This document shows, in pieces, positions 41,357 through 51,273 of a stretch of DNA of 64,000 nt. The notes beneath the pieces were generated by a model, which did not search any database, was not told the origin of the DNA, and saw nothing but the letters and a program-made list of their open reading frames with translations. Location of the stretch: contig JAZLFM010000020.1 of the NCBI GenBank assembly GCA_045615765.1, positions 1-64,000 of the forward strand. The letters run 5' to 3'. The position numbers and the translations under genes were made by a program. The stretch's first letter is position 1. Each line of letters starts with the position of its first letter. Source of the DNA: UBA1715 sp045615765. Lineage in GTDB: Bacteria > Bacteroidota > Bacteroidia > Bacteroidales > UBA1715.

Positions 41357-43445
41357 AAAGAAAGACATATTAGAAGGTATTCGCAATAGATATTTAATTA
41401 TACCTATTGTTACTTTTATTCTAGCTATTGCTATATGCTTTAAGGTCTTTGATATACAAATAAATCAAAAAGCAGAGCTGATCGCATTCGACAGCATACA
41501 AAACACTAAAATAATTGAACCAAAACGAGGGAATATACTTGACAGAAACGGTAAAATCCTTGCTAGTTCTGTATCGGAATACGATATTTACTTTGATCCT
41601 CGAATTGACTATTTTAAGAAAAATCCGAACTTAATTCCTCTCTATAAAGATTCTATCATCAATGGGCTAACGAAAATATTTGCAGCCGATAGCAATTACA
41701 ACTACAATTATTTTTCGAAAAGAATAAATAGCGCCATTTCAGAGAATAAAATGAAAAAAATAAATAAGAAGCCTATCGACCATAGAAAACTAATGGCGGT
41801 TAAAGCGCTTCCTCTTTTCAGAAATGGTGCTTATAAAGGTGGATTAACAATAGAAGAAGAAAACAATCGTGTTTATCCATACGGACGAATGACAAAACGA
41901 ACAATCGGTTATTTACGAAAAGGTGAAACACACGGTTTGACAGGTTTAGAGAAATCTTATGATTCGTATTTATACGGTACAAAAGACGTTGACGCAAACA
42001 TCGACGGTTGTGACATTGTAACTACAATTGATGCTGACATTCAGACAATCACCCACGAAGAGCTTACCCAAAGACTCAAAAATATTGATGCAGAATGGGG
42101 ATGCGCTGTTGTTTTGGATGTAGAAACAGGAGAAATTCTTGCTATGAGCAATCTATCACACAACAAAGATACAGCAGACAAGAATTTTTATGAAAATATG
42201 AATTTTGCTGTTTCTCAGCGTTGCGATCCAGGCTCAACCATAAAGCTTCCTTCGTTAATGATTGCCTTAGAAGACGGCTATGTACAACTTACCGACACCA
42301 TAGACACAGGTAACGGACAGACTTCTTATGTAAATGGACAATTAACGGTAACCGACTGGAATCATAAAACACAAGGTGGATTCAAAAAAATCACCGTTAA
42401 AGAAGTGTTTGCACAATCATCAAACGTAGGAGTGACAAAAATTATAGACAAATACTATGTAAAACCTGGTAAGGAATGGGATTATATAGCACGACTTAAA
42501 GCAATGAATCTTGGTATGCAATCTGGCATAGACTTAATTGGTGAACCAAAACCACAAGTAAAAGATCCAAGTTGCACTGAAGGTCCAGAAAAATGGAATC
42601 CAAGAGGTGTTTCTTTGCTACAAATGTCATACGGATACGAAATAGAACTTACTCCATTACAAATACTTACATTCTATAATGGTATTGCAAACAATGGAAA
42701 AATAATGCGTCCACATTTGATGAGAGAAATTCGTCAAGGTAAAAAGGTCGAACAAAAATTTAAGCCACAAATATTGCAAAGTTCTATCTGTAAGAAAGAG
42801 ACATTAGAGAAAGCAAAAAAAATGATGGAATCTGTGATAGAAATAGGAACGGCAAAAAAATTTGCTAGCAATTACTACAAAATTGCAGGTAAAACAGGTT
42901 CTGCTATGACTTTCGAAAAAGGGCAATATAACAGAAACAAATGGCGTGGTTCATTCTGCGGATACTTCCCTGCCGACAATCCTAAATATTCGTGCATAGT
43001 TGTGATTCAAGGCAAAGAATTCGGAGACTACAGTGCCGTTGGTGTATTTAAAAACATTGCAGACCGTATTTATTTCTTAGACGATGAACTGCGAAACCAA
43101 CGCATTTCCGACACTGCATCGCTTGTAGCAGACTTACCAAATAGTAATGGCTACGGATATGATTTCGCATCGTTGTTTTCGCAACTTTCTATACAAAGCA
43201 ATCCAATACAAGTACCTTGGATTCAATCAAAGATGAATAGTAATGTGGCAAAACACGCAACTATGGAAATGAAAAAAGGAATTGTTCCAAACTTCGATAA
43301 AATGGGATTACGCGATGTTCTTTTCATTGCAGACAGTCTGCACATCTCTGTGTCATACAGCGGAAAAGGAAGAGTGTATAAACAATCTATCAAAGCAGGA
43401 ACACCATATAATCCTGGAGATATAATCATATTAAGTCTAAACTAA
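41346..43445 (+). CDS. ftsI: Division transpeptidase (PBP3/FtsI type) with PASTA domain
   Basis: A 699-residue class B penicillin-binding protein that cross-links septal peptidoglycan. One N-terminal membrane anchor (YLIIPIVTFILAIAICFKVF) precedes the dimerisation part (EPKRGNILDRNGKILASS). The transpeptidase motifs are S297-T-I-K300, then SSN (AQSSNVGV), and KTGS at 516-519. The last ~55 residues (VPNFDKMGLRDVLFIADSL to YNPGDIIILSLN) form one PASTA domain, usual in Bacteroidota FtsI. It overlaps ftsL by 11 nt and the murE start by 1 nt. Confidence 0.96.
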   Translation: MANEKKDILEGIRNRYLIIPIVTFILAIAICFKVFDIQINQKAELIAFDSIQNTKIIEPKRGNILDRNGKILASSVSEYDIYFDPRIDYFKKNPNLIPLYKDSIINGLTKIFAADSNYNYNYFSKRINSAISENKMKKINKKPIDHRKLMAVKALPLFRNGAYKGGLTIEEENNRVYPYGRMTKRTIGYLRKGETHGLTGLEKSYDSYLYGTKDVDANIDGCDIVTTIDADIQTITHEELTQRLKNIDAEWGCAVVLDVETGEILAMSNLSHNKDTADKNFYENMNFAVSQRCDPGSTIKLPSLMIALEDGYVQLTDTIDTGNGQTSYVNGQLTVTDWNHKTQGGFKKITVKEVFAQSSNVGVTKIIDKYYVKPGKEWDYIARLKAMNLGMQSGIDLIGEPKPQVKDPSCTEGPEKWNPRGVSLLQMSYGYEIELTPLQILTFYNGIANNGKIMRPHLMREIRQGKKVEQKFKPQILQSSICKKETLEKAKKMMESVIEIGTAKKFASNYYKIAGKTGSAMTFEKGQYNRNKWRGSFCGYFPADNPKYSCIVVIQGKEFGDYSAVGVFKNIADRIYFLDDELRNQRISDTASLVADLPNSNGYGYDFASLFSQLSIQSNPIQVPWIQSKMNSNVAKHATMEMKKGIVPNFDKMGLRDVLFIADSLHISVSYSGKGRVYKQSIKAGTPYNPGDIIILSLN

Positions 43446-44908
43446 TGAGAAACAATAACCTACAAAGTATTCTACAATCGGTTGTAACAAAAAGTATTGT
43501 TGGTAATACCGACAAGCAAATTGTTGCAATCGACAGCGATTCTCGCAAAGTTTCGTCAAATATGGTTTTTGTCGCAGTTCGTGGCGTTGCCATTGACGGA
43601 CATACATTTATTTCAAAAGCAGAGGAACAAGGAGCTACAGCAATTGTATGTGAAGAACTTCCACAAGTACAGAACCCATCTGTCACATATATAGTTGTAG
43701 AAAATTCTATCATCGCATGCGGTGAGATGCTTCGTGCATTTTATGGAATAGACTTTAACAAGATGAAAATTGTTGGGGTTACCGGAACAAACGGAAAAAC
43801 GACAACAGCAACATTATTATACAAAGTATTCACTGCGCTCGGCCACACTTGCGGACTTCTTTCAACGGTAGTCAATTATGTTGGCAATCAAGAATTTGCA
43901 TCTACCCATACCACACCAGACATGGTACAATTGTATGGATTATTCGAAAAAATGCAAGAAGCGGGTTGCGATTACTGTTTTATGGAAGTCAGTTCACATG
44001 CAATTCATCAACACAGAGTTGCGGGTGTACAATTTGCAGGAGGTATTTTTTCAAACATAACTCAAGATCACTTAGACTACCATAAAACATTTGCTGAATA
44101 TGTACGCGTAAAGAAATCATTCTTCGATAATCTTCCAGCATCTGCGTTTGCACTTACAAACAACGACGACAAGAATGGTAACATTATGCTTCAGAACACA
44201 AAAGCAAAACAATATTCTTACTCACTAAAAAGTATGAGCGACTTCAAATGTCGTGTTCTTGAGCAAGAATTTGATGGTATGTTACTTAAAATAGATGGTG
44301 TTGAAGTATGGGCGAAATTCATTGGTTTTTTCAATGCATACAATCTTCTTGCCGTATATTCCACAGCTATCCTACTTGGTCAAGAAAAACAACGCGTTTT
44401 GGAAATCATAAGTACTCTTACACCTGTTGCTGGTCGTATTGAGTTCTTTAGAAGTAACGAAGGCGTAACCGCCGTTGTTGACTACGCACACACACCTGAC
44501 GCATTAGAAAACATTCTTTCGACACTCAAAGAACTTTGTCCGAAAGACAATAAAATCATTACTGTTGTTGGTGCCGGCGGAAATAGAGACAAAACGAAAC
44601 GACCTATTATGGGGAAAATCTGCGCACAATTAAGTTCACAAGTTATCATTACAGCAGACAATCCTCGTAATGAAGAACCTGCCGACATAGCAAATCAAAT
44701 GCTTGAAGGCATAGAACCACAATACGAACAAAAAGTGTTAACAATACTCGATAGAAAACAAGCCATAAAGACTGCCACAATGATGGCAAAAAAAGGTGAT
44801 GTTATTCTAATTGCAGGTAAAGGACACGAAACATACCAAGAAATACAAGGTGTTAAACATCACTTTGATGACCGAGAAGTAGTTAAAGAATTTTTTAATC
44901 TGAAATAA
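43445..44908 (+). CDS. murE: UDP-MurNAc-L-Ala-D-Glu:meso-diaminopimelate ligase
   Basis: A 487-residue Mur ligase that adds the third stem residue to the peptidoglycan precursor. The ATP site is VGVTGTNGKTTTATLL (about 113-128), with EVSSHAIHQHRV and AGRIEFF further on. TADNPRNEEP contains DNPR at 405-408, the motif that marks meso-diaminopimelate (not lysine) as substrate. The end GHETYQEIQGVKHHFDDRE is typical. It begins on the last base of ftsI and is followed by mraY after 1 nt. Confidence 0.97.
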   Translation: MRNNNLQSILQSVVTKSIVGNTDKQIVAIDSDSRKVSSNMVFVAVRGVAIDGHTFISKAEEQGATAIVCEELPQVQNPSVTYIVVENSIIACGEMLRAFYGIDFNKMKIVGVTGTNGKTTTATLLYKVFTALGHTCGLLSTVVNYVGNQEFASTHTTPDMVQLYGLFEKMQEAGCDYCFMEVSSHAIHQHRVAGVQFAGGIFSNITQDHLDYHKTFAEYVRVKKSFFDNLPASAFALTNNDDKNGNIMLQNTKAKQYSYSLKSMSDFKCRVLEQEFDGMLLKIDGVEVWAKFIGFFNAYNLLAVYSTAILLGQEKQRVLEIISTLTPVAGRIEFFRSNEGVTAVVDYAHTPDALENILSTLKELCPKDNKIITVVGAGGNRDKTKRPIMGKICAQLSSQVIITADNPRNEEPADIANQMLEGIEPQYEQKVLTILDRKQAIKTATMMAKKGDVILIAGKGHETYQEIQGVKHHFDDREVVKEFFNLK

Positions 44909-44909
44909 T

Positions 44910-46148
44910 ATGTTATATCATTTATTCACTTACCTAGACATTTTCGATTTTCCTGGCGCAGGTGTATTTCAATACTTGTCGTTCCGCGCTGGATTTTCGT
45001 TTATCACAGCATTGTTGATTTCCATTTTCTTTGGCAAAAAAGTCATTGAATATTTGCAGAAAAAACAAATTGGTGAAATCATCCGCAACCTTGGTTTAGA
45101 AGGTCAAATGCAGAAGAAAGGTACACCTACAATGGGTGGTATTCTTATATTTATTTCTATTATAGTTCCTACCCTTTTATTTGCGAACCTAACAAATGTG
45201 TACATTCTTCTTATGTTATTCACAACCATTTGGTTCTGCCTACTTGGGTTTATGGATGACTATATTAAAGTGTTCAAGAAAAACAAAGAAGGAATGCCTG
45301 GTCGCTACAAGATTGTAGGACAAGTAATATGCGGTCTTGCAGTAGGTCTAACATTATTCTTTAACGACGACGTTGTTTTAGTACAAAAATCAAATGTTAT
45401 CCAAAACACACAACAAGAATATAGCACAGGTCAAATTGAACACACACGTGTTGAACTATATGGTGAAAAATCAACAAAAACGACTATTCCTTTCGTTAAG
45501 AACCACGAATTCGACTACAAATCTATCGTAGGTTTTCTAGGTCAAAATGCCGACATTTTTGGTTGGATAATCTTCGTTTTGGTTGTTATATTCATAACAA
45601 CAGCAGTTTCCAATGGTGTAAACCTCACCGACGGACTTGATGGTCTGGCGACAGGAACCACCGCCATAGTTGGAGCTGTATTAGGTATTCTTGCATACCT
45701 TTCGGGTAACGTCATTTACTCTAACTACTTGAACATCATGTACATTCCATACTCAGGAGAACTTGTTGTTTTTGCGAGTGCGTTTCTTGGAGCAACAATT
45801 GGATTCCTTTGGTATAACGCATTCCCTGCTCAAGTATTTATGGGCGACACAGGAAGTTTAATGCTTGGTGGAATCATTGGTGTATTTGCAATCCTAATAC
45901 GCAAAGAGTTATTAATACCTATTCTATGTGGAATTTTCTTAGCAGAAAGTGTTTCGGTAATTCTACAAGTTTGGTATTTCAAGAAGACTAAAAAGAAGTT
46001 CGGAGAAGGACAACGTTTATTCCTTATGGCTCCACTACATCATCATTTTCAGAAAAAAGGTTTGCCTGAATCTAAAATCGTTGCCAGATTTTGGTTGATA
46101 GCCTTCATTATGGCAGCAGTAACATTGGTAACATTAAAATTGCGATAG
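44910..46148 (+). CDS. mraY: Phospho-MurNAc-pentapeptide translocase
   Basis: A 412-residue polytopic enzyme (about ten membrane helices) that transfers phospho-MurNAc-pentapeptide to undecaprenyl phosphate, making lipid I. Marks are KKGTPTMGGILI, LGFMDDYIKVF, NGVNLTDGLDGLATG, VFMGDTGSLMLGGIIG and MAPLHHHFQKKGLPESK. About 50 residues between helices (VQKSNVIQNTQQEYSTGQIE and on) are an insert compared with the 360-residue E. coli enzyme, usual for Bacteroidota. It stands between murE and murD in the usual order. Confidence 0.97.
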   Translation: MLYHLFTYLDIFDFPGAGVFQYLSFRAGFSFITALLISIFFGKKVIEYLQKKQIGEIIRNLGLEGQMQKKGTPTMGGILIFISIIVPTLLFANLTNVYILLMLFTTIWFCLLGFMDDYIKVFKKNKEGMPGRYKIVGQVICGLAVGLTLFFNDDVVLVQKSNVIQNTQQEYSTGQIEHTRVELYGEKSTKTTIPFVKNHEFDYKSIVGFLGQNADIFGWIIFVLVVIFITTAVSNGVNLTDGLDGLATGTTAIVGAVLGILAYLSGNVIYSNYLNIMYIPYSGELVVFASAFLGATIGFLWYNAFPAQVFMGDTGSLMLGGIIGVFAILIRKELLIPILCGIFLAESVSVILQVWYFKKTKKKFGEGQRLFLMAPLHHHFQKKGLPESKIVARFWLIAFIMAAVTLVTLKLR

Positions 46149-46157
46149 TTTACAAAA

Positions 46158-47507
46158 ATGAAAAGAGATAATTTCATAGTAATTCTTGGTGCCGCAGAAA
46201 GTGGCGTTGGCGCTGCTATTTTAGCAAAAGAAAAAGGGTTCGAGGTTTTTGTTTCCGACAATGGAACAATAAAGGAACAATACAAATCAATGTTGATTGA
46301 AAACAACATTGAATTTGAAGAAGGTTCACACAACCAAGAAAAGATTCTACAAGCAAGCGAAGTAATCAAAAGTCCAGGCATACGCTCGGACGCTCCACTT
46401 GTTCTTGCACTTTTAGCTCTTGGGACACCAGTAATTTCTGATCTTGAATTTGCTGCACGATACACTAACGCAAAATTAATATGCATTACTGGTAGTAATG
46501 GTAAAACAACTACGACTTTACTTACATACCACATCCTTAAACAAGCAGGCCTACATGTTGGTCTTGCAGGTAATGTAGGAAAAAGTTTCGCACTACAAGT
46601 TGCACATAATGACTTTGACTATTATGTCTTGGAAATCAGTAATTTCCAACTTGATCACATGTACGATTTCAAAGCCGATATCGCAATTCTTTTGAATATC
46701 ACACCAGATCACTTGGATCGCTATGAATATAAATTCCAAAACTATATCAACTCAAAATTCCGTATTCTACAAAATATGCAGTCTAACGACACATTTATTT
46801 ATTGTAGCGACGACCAAATTTTGATTGACGAAATTGGTAAGAGAACTATCGAAGCCGAAAAGGTTGCATTCACAACTACCGACGATGAAACAAAACAAGG
46901 GTATTTGAAAAACAATACCATCTATGTTGACTTGTTAGATAAAGATTCGTTTTCTATTAGCATAGATGACATTCAACTTCGCGGAAAACACAATTACGGC
47001 AACTCTATGGCCGCTATGTTAGCTGCAAAAGCGGTAAACATTAAAAATGAGAAAATCCGCGAAAGCCTACAGTCATTCCAGAATGTAGAACACCGTCTTG
47101 AAAAAATGCCATTCCTTGTAAAAGGTGTGGAATTCATCAACGACTCAAAAGCAACAAATGTCAACTCAGTTTGGTATGCACTTGACAGTATGACAAAACG
47201 AGTAGTATGGATTGCTGGTGGTACAGATAAAGGTAACGACTACTCTGAATTATATGATTTAGCAAAAGAAAAAGTCAAAGCATTAGTTTGTCTCGGTATA
47301 GACAATGAGAAACTAAAGAAATCATTTGGAGACAAAATAGAAACTATTGTCGAAGCAAGAAGTATGAAAGAAGCTATTGAATCATCATTCAAACTTGCTG
47401 AGCCAGGCGATGTTGTATTACTATCTCCGGCATGCGCTAGTTTCGACTTATTCAAAAGCTATGTAGATAGAGGTTTACAATTCAAACAAGAAGTTCGTAA
47501 TCTATAA
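46158..47507 (+). CDS. murD: UDP-MurNAc-L-alanine:D-glutamate ligase
   Basis: A 449-residue Mur ligase adding D-Glu to UDP-MurNAc-L-Ala. The N-terminal Rossmann part begins IVILGAAESGVGAAILAKE. The ATP site is CITGSNGKTTTTLLTY, followed by GNVGKSFA, LEISNFQLDHM and NITPDHLDRYE. C-terminal marks are HRLEKMPFLVKGVEFINDSK, ATNVNS and LLSPACASFDLFKSYVDRG. Its last base is the first of the ftsW ATG. Confidence 0.97.
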   Translation: MKRDNFIVILGAAESGVGAAILAKEKGFEVFVSDNGTIKEQYKSMLIENNIEFEEGSHNQEKILQASEVIKSPGIRSDAPLVLALLALGTPVISDLEFAARYTNAKLICITGSNGKTTTTLLTYHILKQAGLHVGLAGNVGKSFALQVAHNDFDYYVLEISNFQLDHMYDFKADIAILLNITPDHLDRYEYKFQNYINSKFRILQNMQSNDTFIYCSDDQILIDEIGKRTIEAEKVAFTTTDDETKQGYLKNNTIYVDLLDKDSFSISIDDIQLRGKHNYGNSMAAMLAAKAVNIKNEKIRESLQSFQNVEHRLEKMPFLVKGVEFINDSKATNVNSVWYALDSMTKRVVWIAGGTDKGNDYSELYDLAKEKVKALVCLGIDNEKLKKSFGDKIETIVEARSMKEAIESSFKLAEPGDVVLLSPACASFDLFKSYVDRGLQFKQEVRNL

Positions 47508-48784
47508 TGGACAACTTTAAAGAGGACATAAAGAAATTCTTTGCAGGAAAAGGCATCAATACTTTTTCTGATCTTTTCATCGGCAACAAGGTGATATGGC
47601 TCATCTATGGTATTTTGAGCCTTATCTCTATTGTGGCTGTTTATAGTTCCTCTGGAATACTTGTCATAAAATCAAACAACGCAAGTTCTATTTTCTTTAA
47701 ACAACTTGGGTTCTTACTTCTTGGTGGATTAATAGTTATTGCAGTATCACAAATAGTCTATCGATTCAAACCAGGTATTTTAAAGAATTTTGCCCCTGTT
47801 CTATACGTAATCGCAATCATAGGATTAATTATGACATTTTTCAGTGCCTTCTCGGCAGAGATAAATGGAGCAAACCGTTGGATCAGCATTTTTGGCGTAA
47901 CAATTCAACCGAGTGAATTTGCAAAAGTTGCTCTTGTACTTCTTATAGCCCGCATATTCGACAGAAACGAAGAAAATGTCGGGGATAAGAACAAAGTTCT
48001 TTATCAGATTTTACTTTGGGCTGGATTGATGGCGGTAATTATCCTTATATCAAATTTTTCTACGGCACTCTTTATCGCCACAATTACATTTGTGATGATG
48101 ATACTTGGCGGAATTCCATTTAAACAAATATGCGCAGTTATTGGAATTGGATTCATCGGCGTAGCAATCATGGGTGGAATTATTCTACAAAAACCTGATA
48201 TTTTCCCTCGTGGTAAAACATGGCAGACGCGTTTAATTACCTATGCCCCATTCTTAGCCAATTACACTAGCGATAATTCTGCACAAAACGGAGATGGTAG
48301 CAAAGCAAAACCTACAGGTGACGATTATCAAATTACTCAATCGAAGATTGCAATAGTGAAAGGTTTTCCTTTTGGTAAAGGACCAGGCCGTAGCGAACAA
48401 CGCTTTAAACTTTCACAAGCATACTGCGACTTTATTTATGCCATAATTATTGAAGAAACGGGATGGTTAGGAACGGTGTTTATCCTTATCATATTCATTT
48501 GGTTAAGCTTACAGGCACTTGTTGTCGCGAAAAAATTACAACATACATTCGACACATTGGTTGTACTTGGACTTTCATTTGTAATGACTTTCCAAGCATT
48601 TATCCACATGATGGTCGTAGTGGAACTATTCCCGGTAACTGGACAAACCTTACCTGTAATCAGTGCGGGAGGAACATCATTGCTATTCATAAGCATGCAA
48701 TTTGGAATAATCCTCGGCATGTCGAAATATGCAGAAGTAAAAGCTGCAGAAAAAACTAACAAAGAAGAAAAACAAAAAAAATAA
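47507..48784 (+). CDS. ftsW: Septal peptidoglycan polymerase FtsW
   Basis: A 425-residue SEDS glycosyltransferase with about ten membrane helices, partner of FtsI in septal wall synthesis. Marks are NGANRWISIFGVTIQPSEFA (holding the ANRW and QPSE motifs), PDIFPRGKTWQTRL, FPFGKGPGRSEQRFKLSQA, DFIYAIIIEETGWLG and LPVISAGGTSLLFISMQFG. A charged tail of Lys and Glu ends it. It is coupled to murD and separated from murG by 4 nt. Confidence 0.96.
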   Translation: MDNFKEDIKKFFAGKGINTFSDLFIGNKVIWLIYGILSLISIVAVYSSSGILVIKSNNASSIFFKQLGFLLLGGLIVIAVSQIVYRFKPGILKNFAPVLYVIAIIGLIMTFFSAFSAEINGANRWISIFGVTIQPSEFAKVALVLLIARIFDRNEENVGDKNKVLYQILLWAGLMAVIILISNFSTALFIATITFVMMILGGIPFKQICAVIGIGFIGVAIMGGIILQKPDIFPRGKTWQTRLITYAPFLANYTSDNSAQNGDGSKAKPTGDDYQITQSKIAIVKGFPFGKGPGRSEQRFKLSQAYCDFIYAIIIEETGWLGTVFILIIFIWLSLQALVVAKKLQHTFDTLVVLGLSFVMTFQAFIHMMVVVELFPVTGQTLPVISAGGTSLLFISMQFGIILGMSKYAEVKAAEKTNKEEKQKK

Positions 48785-48788
48785 AGAT

Positions 48789-49880
48789 ATGAAAGTACTC
48801 ATTAGTGGCGGTGGAACCGGCGGACATATTTTCCCAGCTGTTAGTATAGCAAACGCATTACGTGAAAAAAATCCTGACTGTGAGATTCTTTTTATTGGCG
48901 CAGAATCGCGTATGGAAATGGAACGAGTTCCTGCAGCTGGCTATAAAATTGTTGGTTTACCAATTCGTGGATTCGATCGTCAACATATCTTGAAAAACAT
49001 CTCGGTTCTTTGGGATTTATGGAAAAGTATGCGTAAAGCAAAATCTATAATCAAAGAATTCAAACCTGACGTTGCTGTTGGAGTTGGTGGTTATGCCAGC
49101 GGTGCAGCAATGAAAGTCGCTGCGAAACTTGGAATTCCTGTTCTACTACAAGAACAAAACGGATTTGCTGGCGTTACAAACAAACTGCTAAAAGACGACG
49201 CTAAGAAAATATGTGTTGCATACGAAGGTATGGAAAAATTCTTCCCTGCCGAAAAACTGATTCTAACAGGTAATCCTGTTCGTCAAAATCTTGCTGGCGG
49301 AAATAAACAGGAAGCGTATGCCGAATTTGGATTCTCTGCAGAAAAGAAAACACTTTTAATCATAGGCGGAAGTCTTGGAGCACGTACAATCAACAATAGC
49401 GTGATTGCACACTTACAAGAACTTATCGACAGCGATATTCAAATTCTATGGCAAACAGGGAAAGGATATATTGAAGCAGCTCGCAAGTCAGCAGAACCAT
49501 TTTTGTGCGAACGTCTTAAAGTTACAGATTTTGTAAGCCGAATGGATTTAGCATACGCAATGGCTGACGTTGTGATTTCTCGAGCTGGAGCAAGTTCTAT
49601 ATCTGAACTCTGCTTACTAGGGAAACCTTCTATCCTTGTACCATCTCCTAACGTAGCTGAAGACCACCAAACACATAACGCAATGGCTTTGGTTAATAAA
49701 AACGCGGCTATTTTAGTAAAAGATATTGATGCAGAAAAAGATCTTGTTGCTACAGCATTACAATTGATTGGCGATGAACAGAAACTTTCTGATTTATCTA
49801 AAAATATCTTGACTCTTGCTCAAAAAGATTCTGCAAATCGTATTGCCAATGAAGTTATTTCATTGATAAAAAATAAATAG
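48789..49880 (+). CDS. murG: UDP-GlcNAc:MurNAc-pentapeptide-PP-undecaprenol GlcNAc transferase
   Basis: A 363-residue GT28 glycosyltransferase that makes lipid II from lipid I at the cytoplasmic face. Marks are LISGGGTGGHIFPAVSIANA (the first G-loop), VGVGGYASGAAMKVA, LLQEQNGFAGVTNKLL, LLIIGGSLGARTINN, VISRAGASSISELCLLGKPS and VPSPNVAEDHQTHNAMALV. It is complete, 4 nt after ftsW and 1 nt before murC. Confidence 0.97.
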   Translation: MKVLISGGGTGGHIFPAVSIANALREKNPDCEILFIGAESRMEMERVPAAGYKIVGLPIRGFDRQHILKNISVLWDLWKSMRKAKSIIKEFKPDVAVGVGGYASGAAMKVAAKLGIPVLLQEQNGFAGVTNKLLKDDAKKICVAYEGMEKFFPAEKLILTGNPVRQNLAGGNKQEAYAEFGFSAEKKTLLIIGGSLGARTINNSVIAHLQELIDSDIQILWQTGKGYIEAARKSAEPFLCERLKVTDFVSRMDLAYAMADVVISRAGASSISELCLLGKPSILVPSPNVAEDHQTHNAMALVNKNAAILVKDIDAEKDLVATALQLIGDEQKLSDLSKNILTLAQKDSANRIANEVISLIKNK

Positions 49881-49881
49881 T

Positions 49882-51273
49882 ATGACGAAGAATTATTATT
49901 TCATAGGAATCGGCGGTATTGGTATGAGTGCTTTGGCACGCTACTTCAACCTATGTGGCGCACACGTGTATGGTTACGACCGTACAGCTTCGGAACTAAC
50001 TAAAAAGTTAGAAGACGAAGGTATGCACATCCATTATGTTGATTCTATCAACGAAATTCCTAGTGAAATAAAAACAAACATACAAGATACTATTGTTGTT
50101 ATAACTCCTGCAATTCCAAAAGATAATACAGAATACAATTATTTCTTGGAACATGGATACACAATTCTTAAACGCGCAAAAGTTTTAGGATTGATTTGTG
50201 AAGACAAGAAAACTATTGCTATTGCAGGTACTCACGGAAAAACCTCAACAACGACATTCACAACATATCTTATGAATCAGTCGAAACAAGGAACTAATGC
50301 ATTCCTCGGAGGTATTTCTAAAAACTTCAATTCGAACTTCGTTTTCGACGGCAAGTCTGAATTCATCACTGTCGAAGCAGATGAATTCGATCGTTCTTTC
50401 CATAATTTATATCCTTCTACAGCAATTATCACAGCGATGGATGCTGATCATTTGGATATTTACGGAACACACGAAGCGGTAATTGAATCTTTCTACAAAT
50501 TTGCTTGTCAAATTAAACCACAGGGCACATTAATACATAAGATCGGTCTCAATTTTGAACCTATACAAGATGAATTACAGAAAAACGGTGTGAGAATGTA
50601 TAGCTATGCGTTACAAGACACTGCTGCCGATTTCTATATGAAGTCTATCAAAATAGAGAACAATGCTTTCGTGCTTTGTTTACACACACCTAACGGAGAC
50701 ATTGACAACCTTCACTTCGGTCTTCCAGGGAAAACCAATGTGGAAAATTTCGTAGCTGCTGCTGCTGCATCACTTATCAATGGTATAAGTGCCGAAGAAT
50801 TGCGTAATGCTGCCGCAACTTTGCAAGGTGTTGTCCGCAGATTCGATGTACACGTACACACACCAAAAATCATTTACATTGATGATTATGCGCACCACCC
50901 TGCTGAATTACAAGCATGCTTCGAATCCATTCGAGAAATGTATCAGGGAAAGAAAATCACTGGCATTTTCCAACCACATTTGTACACAAGAACGCGCGAC
51001 TTTGCAGAAGAATTTGCTCAAAGTCTATCGTTATTGGACGAACTTATTCTACTTGACATCTATCCGGCACGAGAACTTCCTATACCAGGAGTTACATCAG
51101 AAATCATTTTTAATTCTGTTACCTGTCGTCAGAAAGAAATGTGCAAGAAAGAACAATTACTTGAAGTATTACAAAATAAAGACTTAGAAGTGGTGCTTAC
51201 TGTAGGAGCAGGAGACATTGATCGTTTCGTGCAACCTATAACTAATCTATTACAAAAGAAAGGGAATGAATAG
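49882..51273 (+). CDS. murC: UDP-N-acetylmuramate:L-alanine ligase
   Basis: A 463-residue Mur ligase, the first amino-acid addition in peptidoglycan precursor synthesis. Marks are YFIGIGGIGMSALARYF, IAIAGTHGKTSTTTFTTYL (ATP site), TVEADEFDRSFHNLYPS, AMDADHLDIYG, RRFDVH, YIDDYAHHPAELQACFESIR and TGIFQPHLYTRTRDFAEEF. Complete. It overlaps the ftsQ start by 8 nt. Confidence 0.97.
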   Translation: MTKNYYFIGIGGIGMSALARYFNLCGAHVYGYDRTASELTKKLEDEGMHIHYVDSINEIPSEIKTNIQDTIVVITPAIPKDNTEYNYFLEHGYTILKRAKVLGLICEDKKTIAIAGTHGKTSTTTFTTYLMNQSKQGTNAFLGGISKNFNSNFVFDGKSEFITVEADEFDRSFHNLYPSTAIITAMDADHLDIYGTHEAVIESFYKFACQIKPQGTLIHKIGLNFEPIQDELQKNGVRMYSYALQDTAADFYMKSIKIENNAFVLCLHTPNGDIDNLHFGLPGKTNVENFVAAAAASLINGISAEELRNAAATLQGVVRRFDVHVHTPKIIYIDDYAHHPAELQACFESIREMYQGKKITGIFQPHLYTRTRDFAEEFAQSLSLLDELILLDIYPARELPIPGVTSEIIFNSVTCRQKEMCKKEQLLEVLQNKDLEVVLTVGAGDIDRFVQPITNLLQKKGNE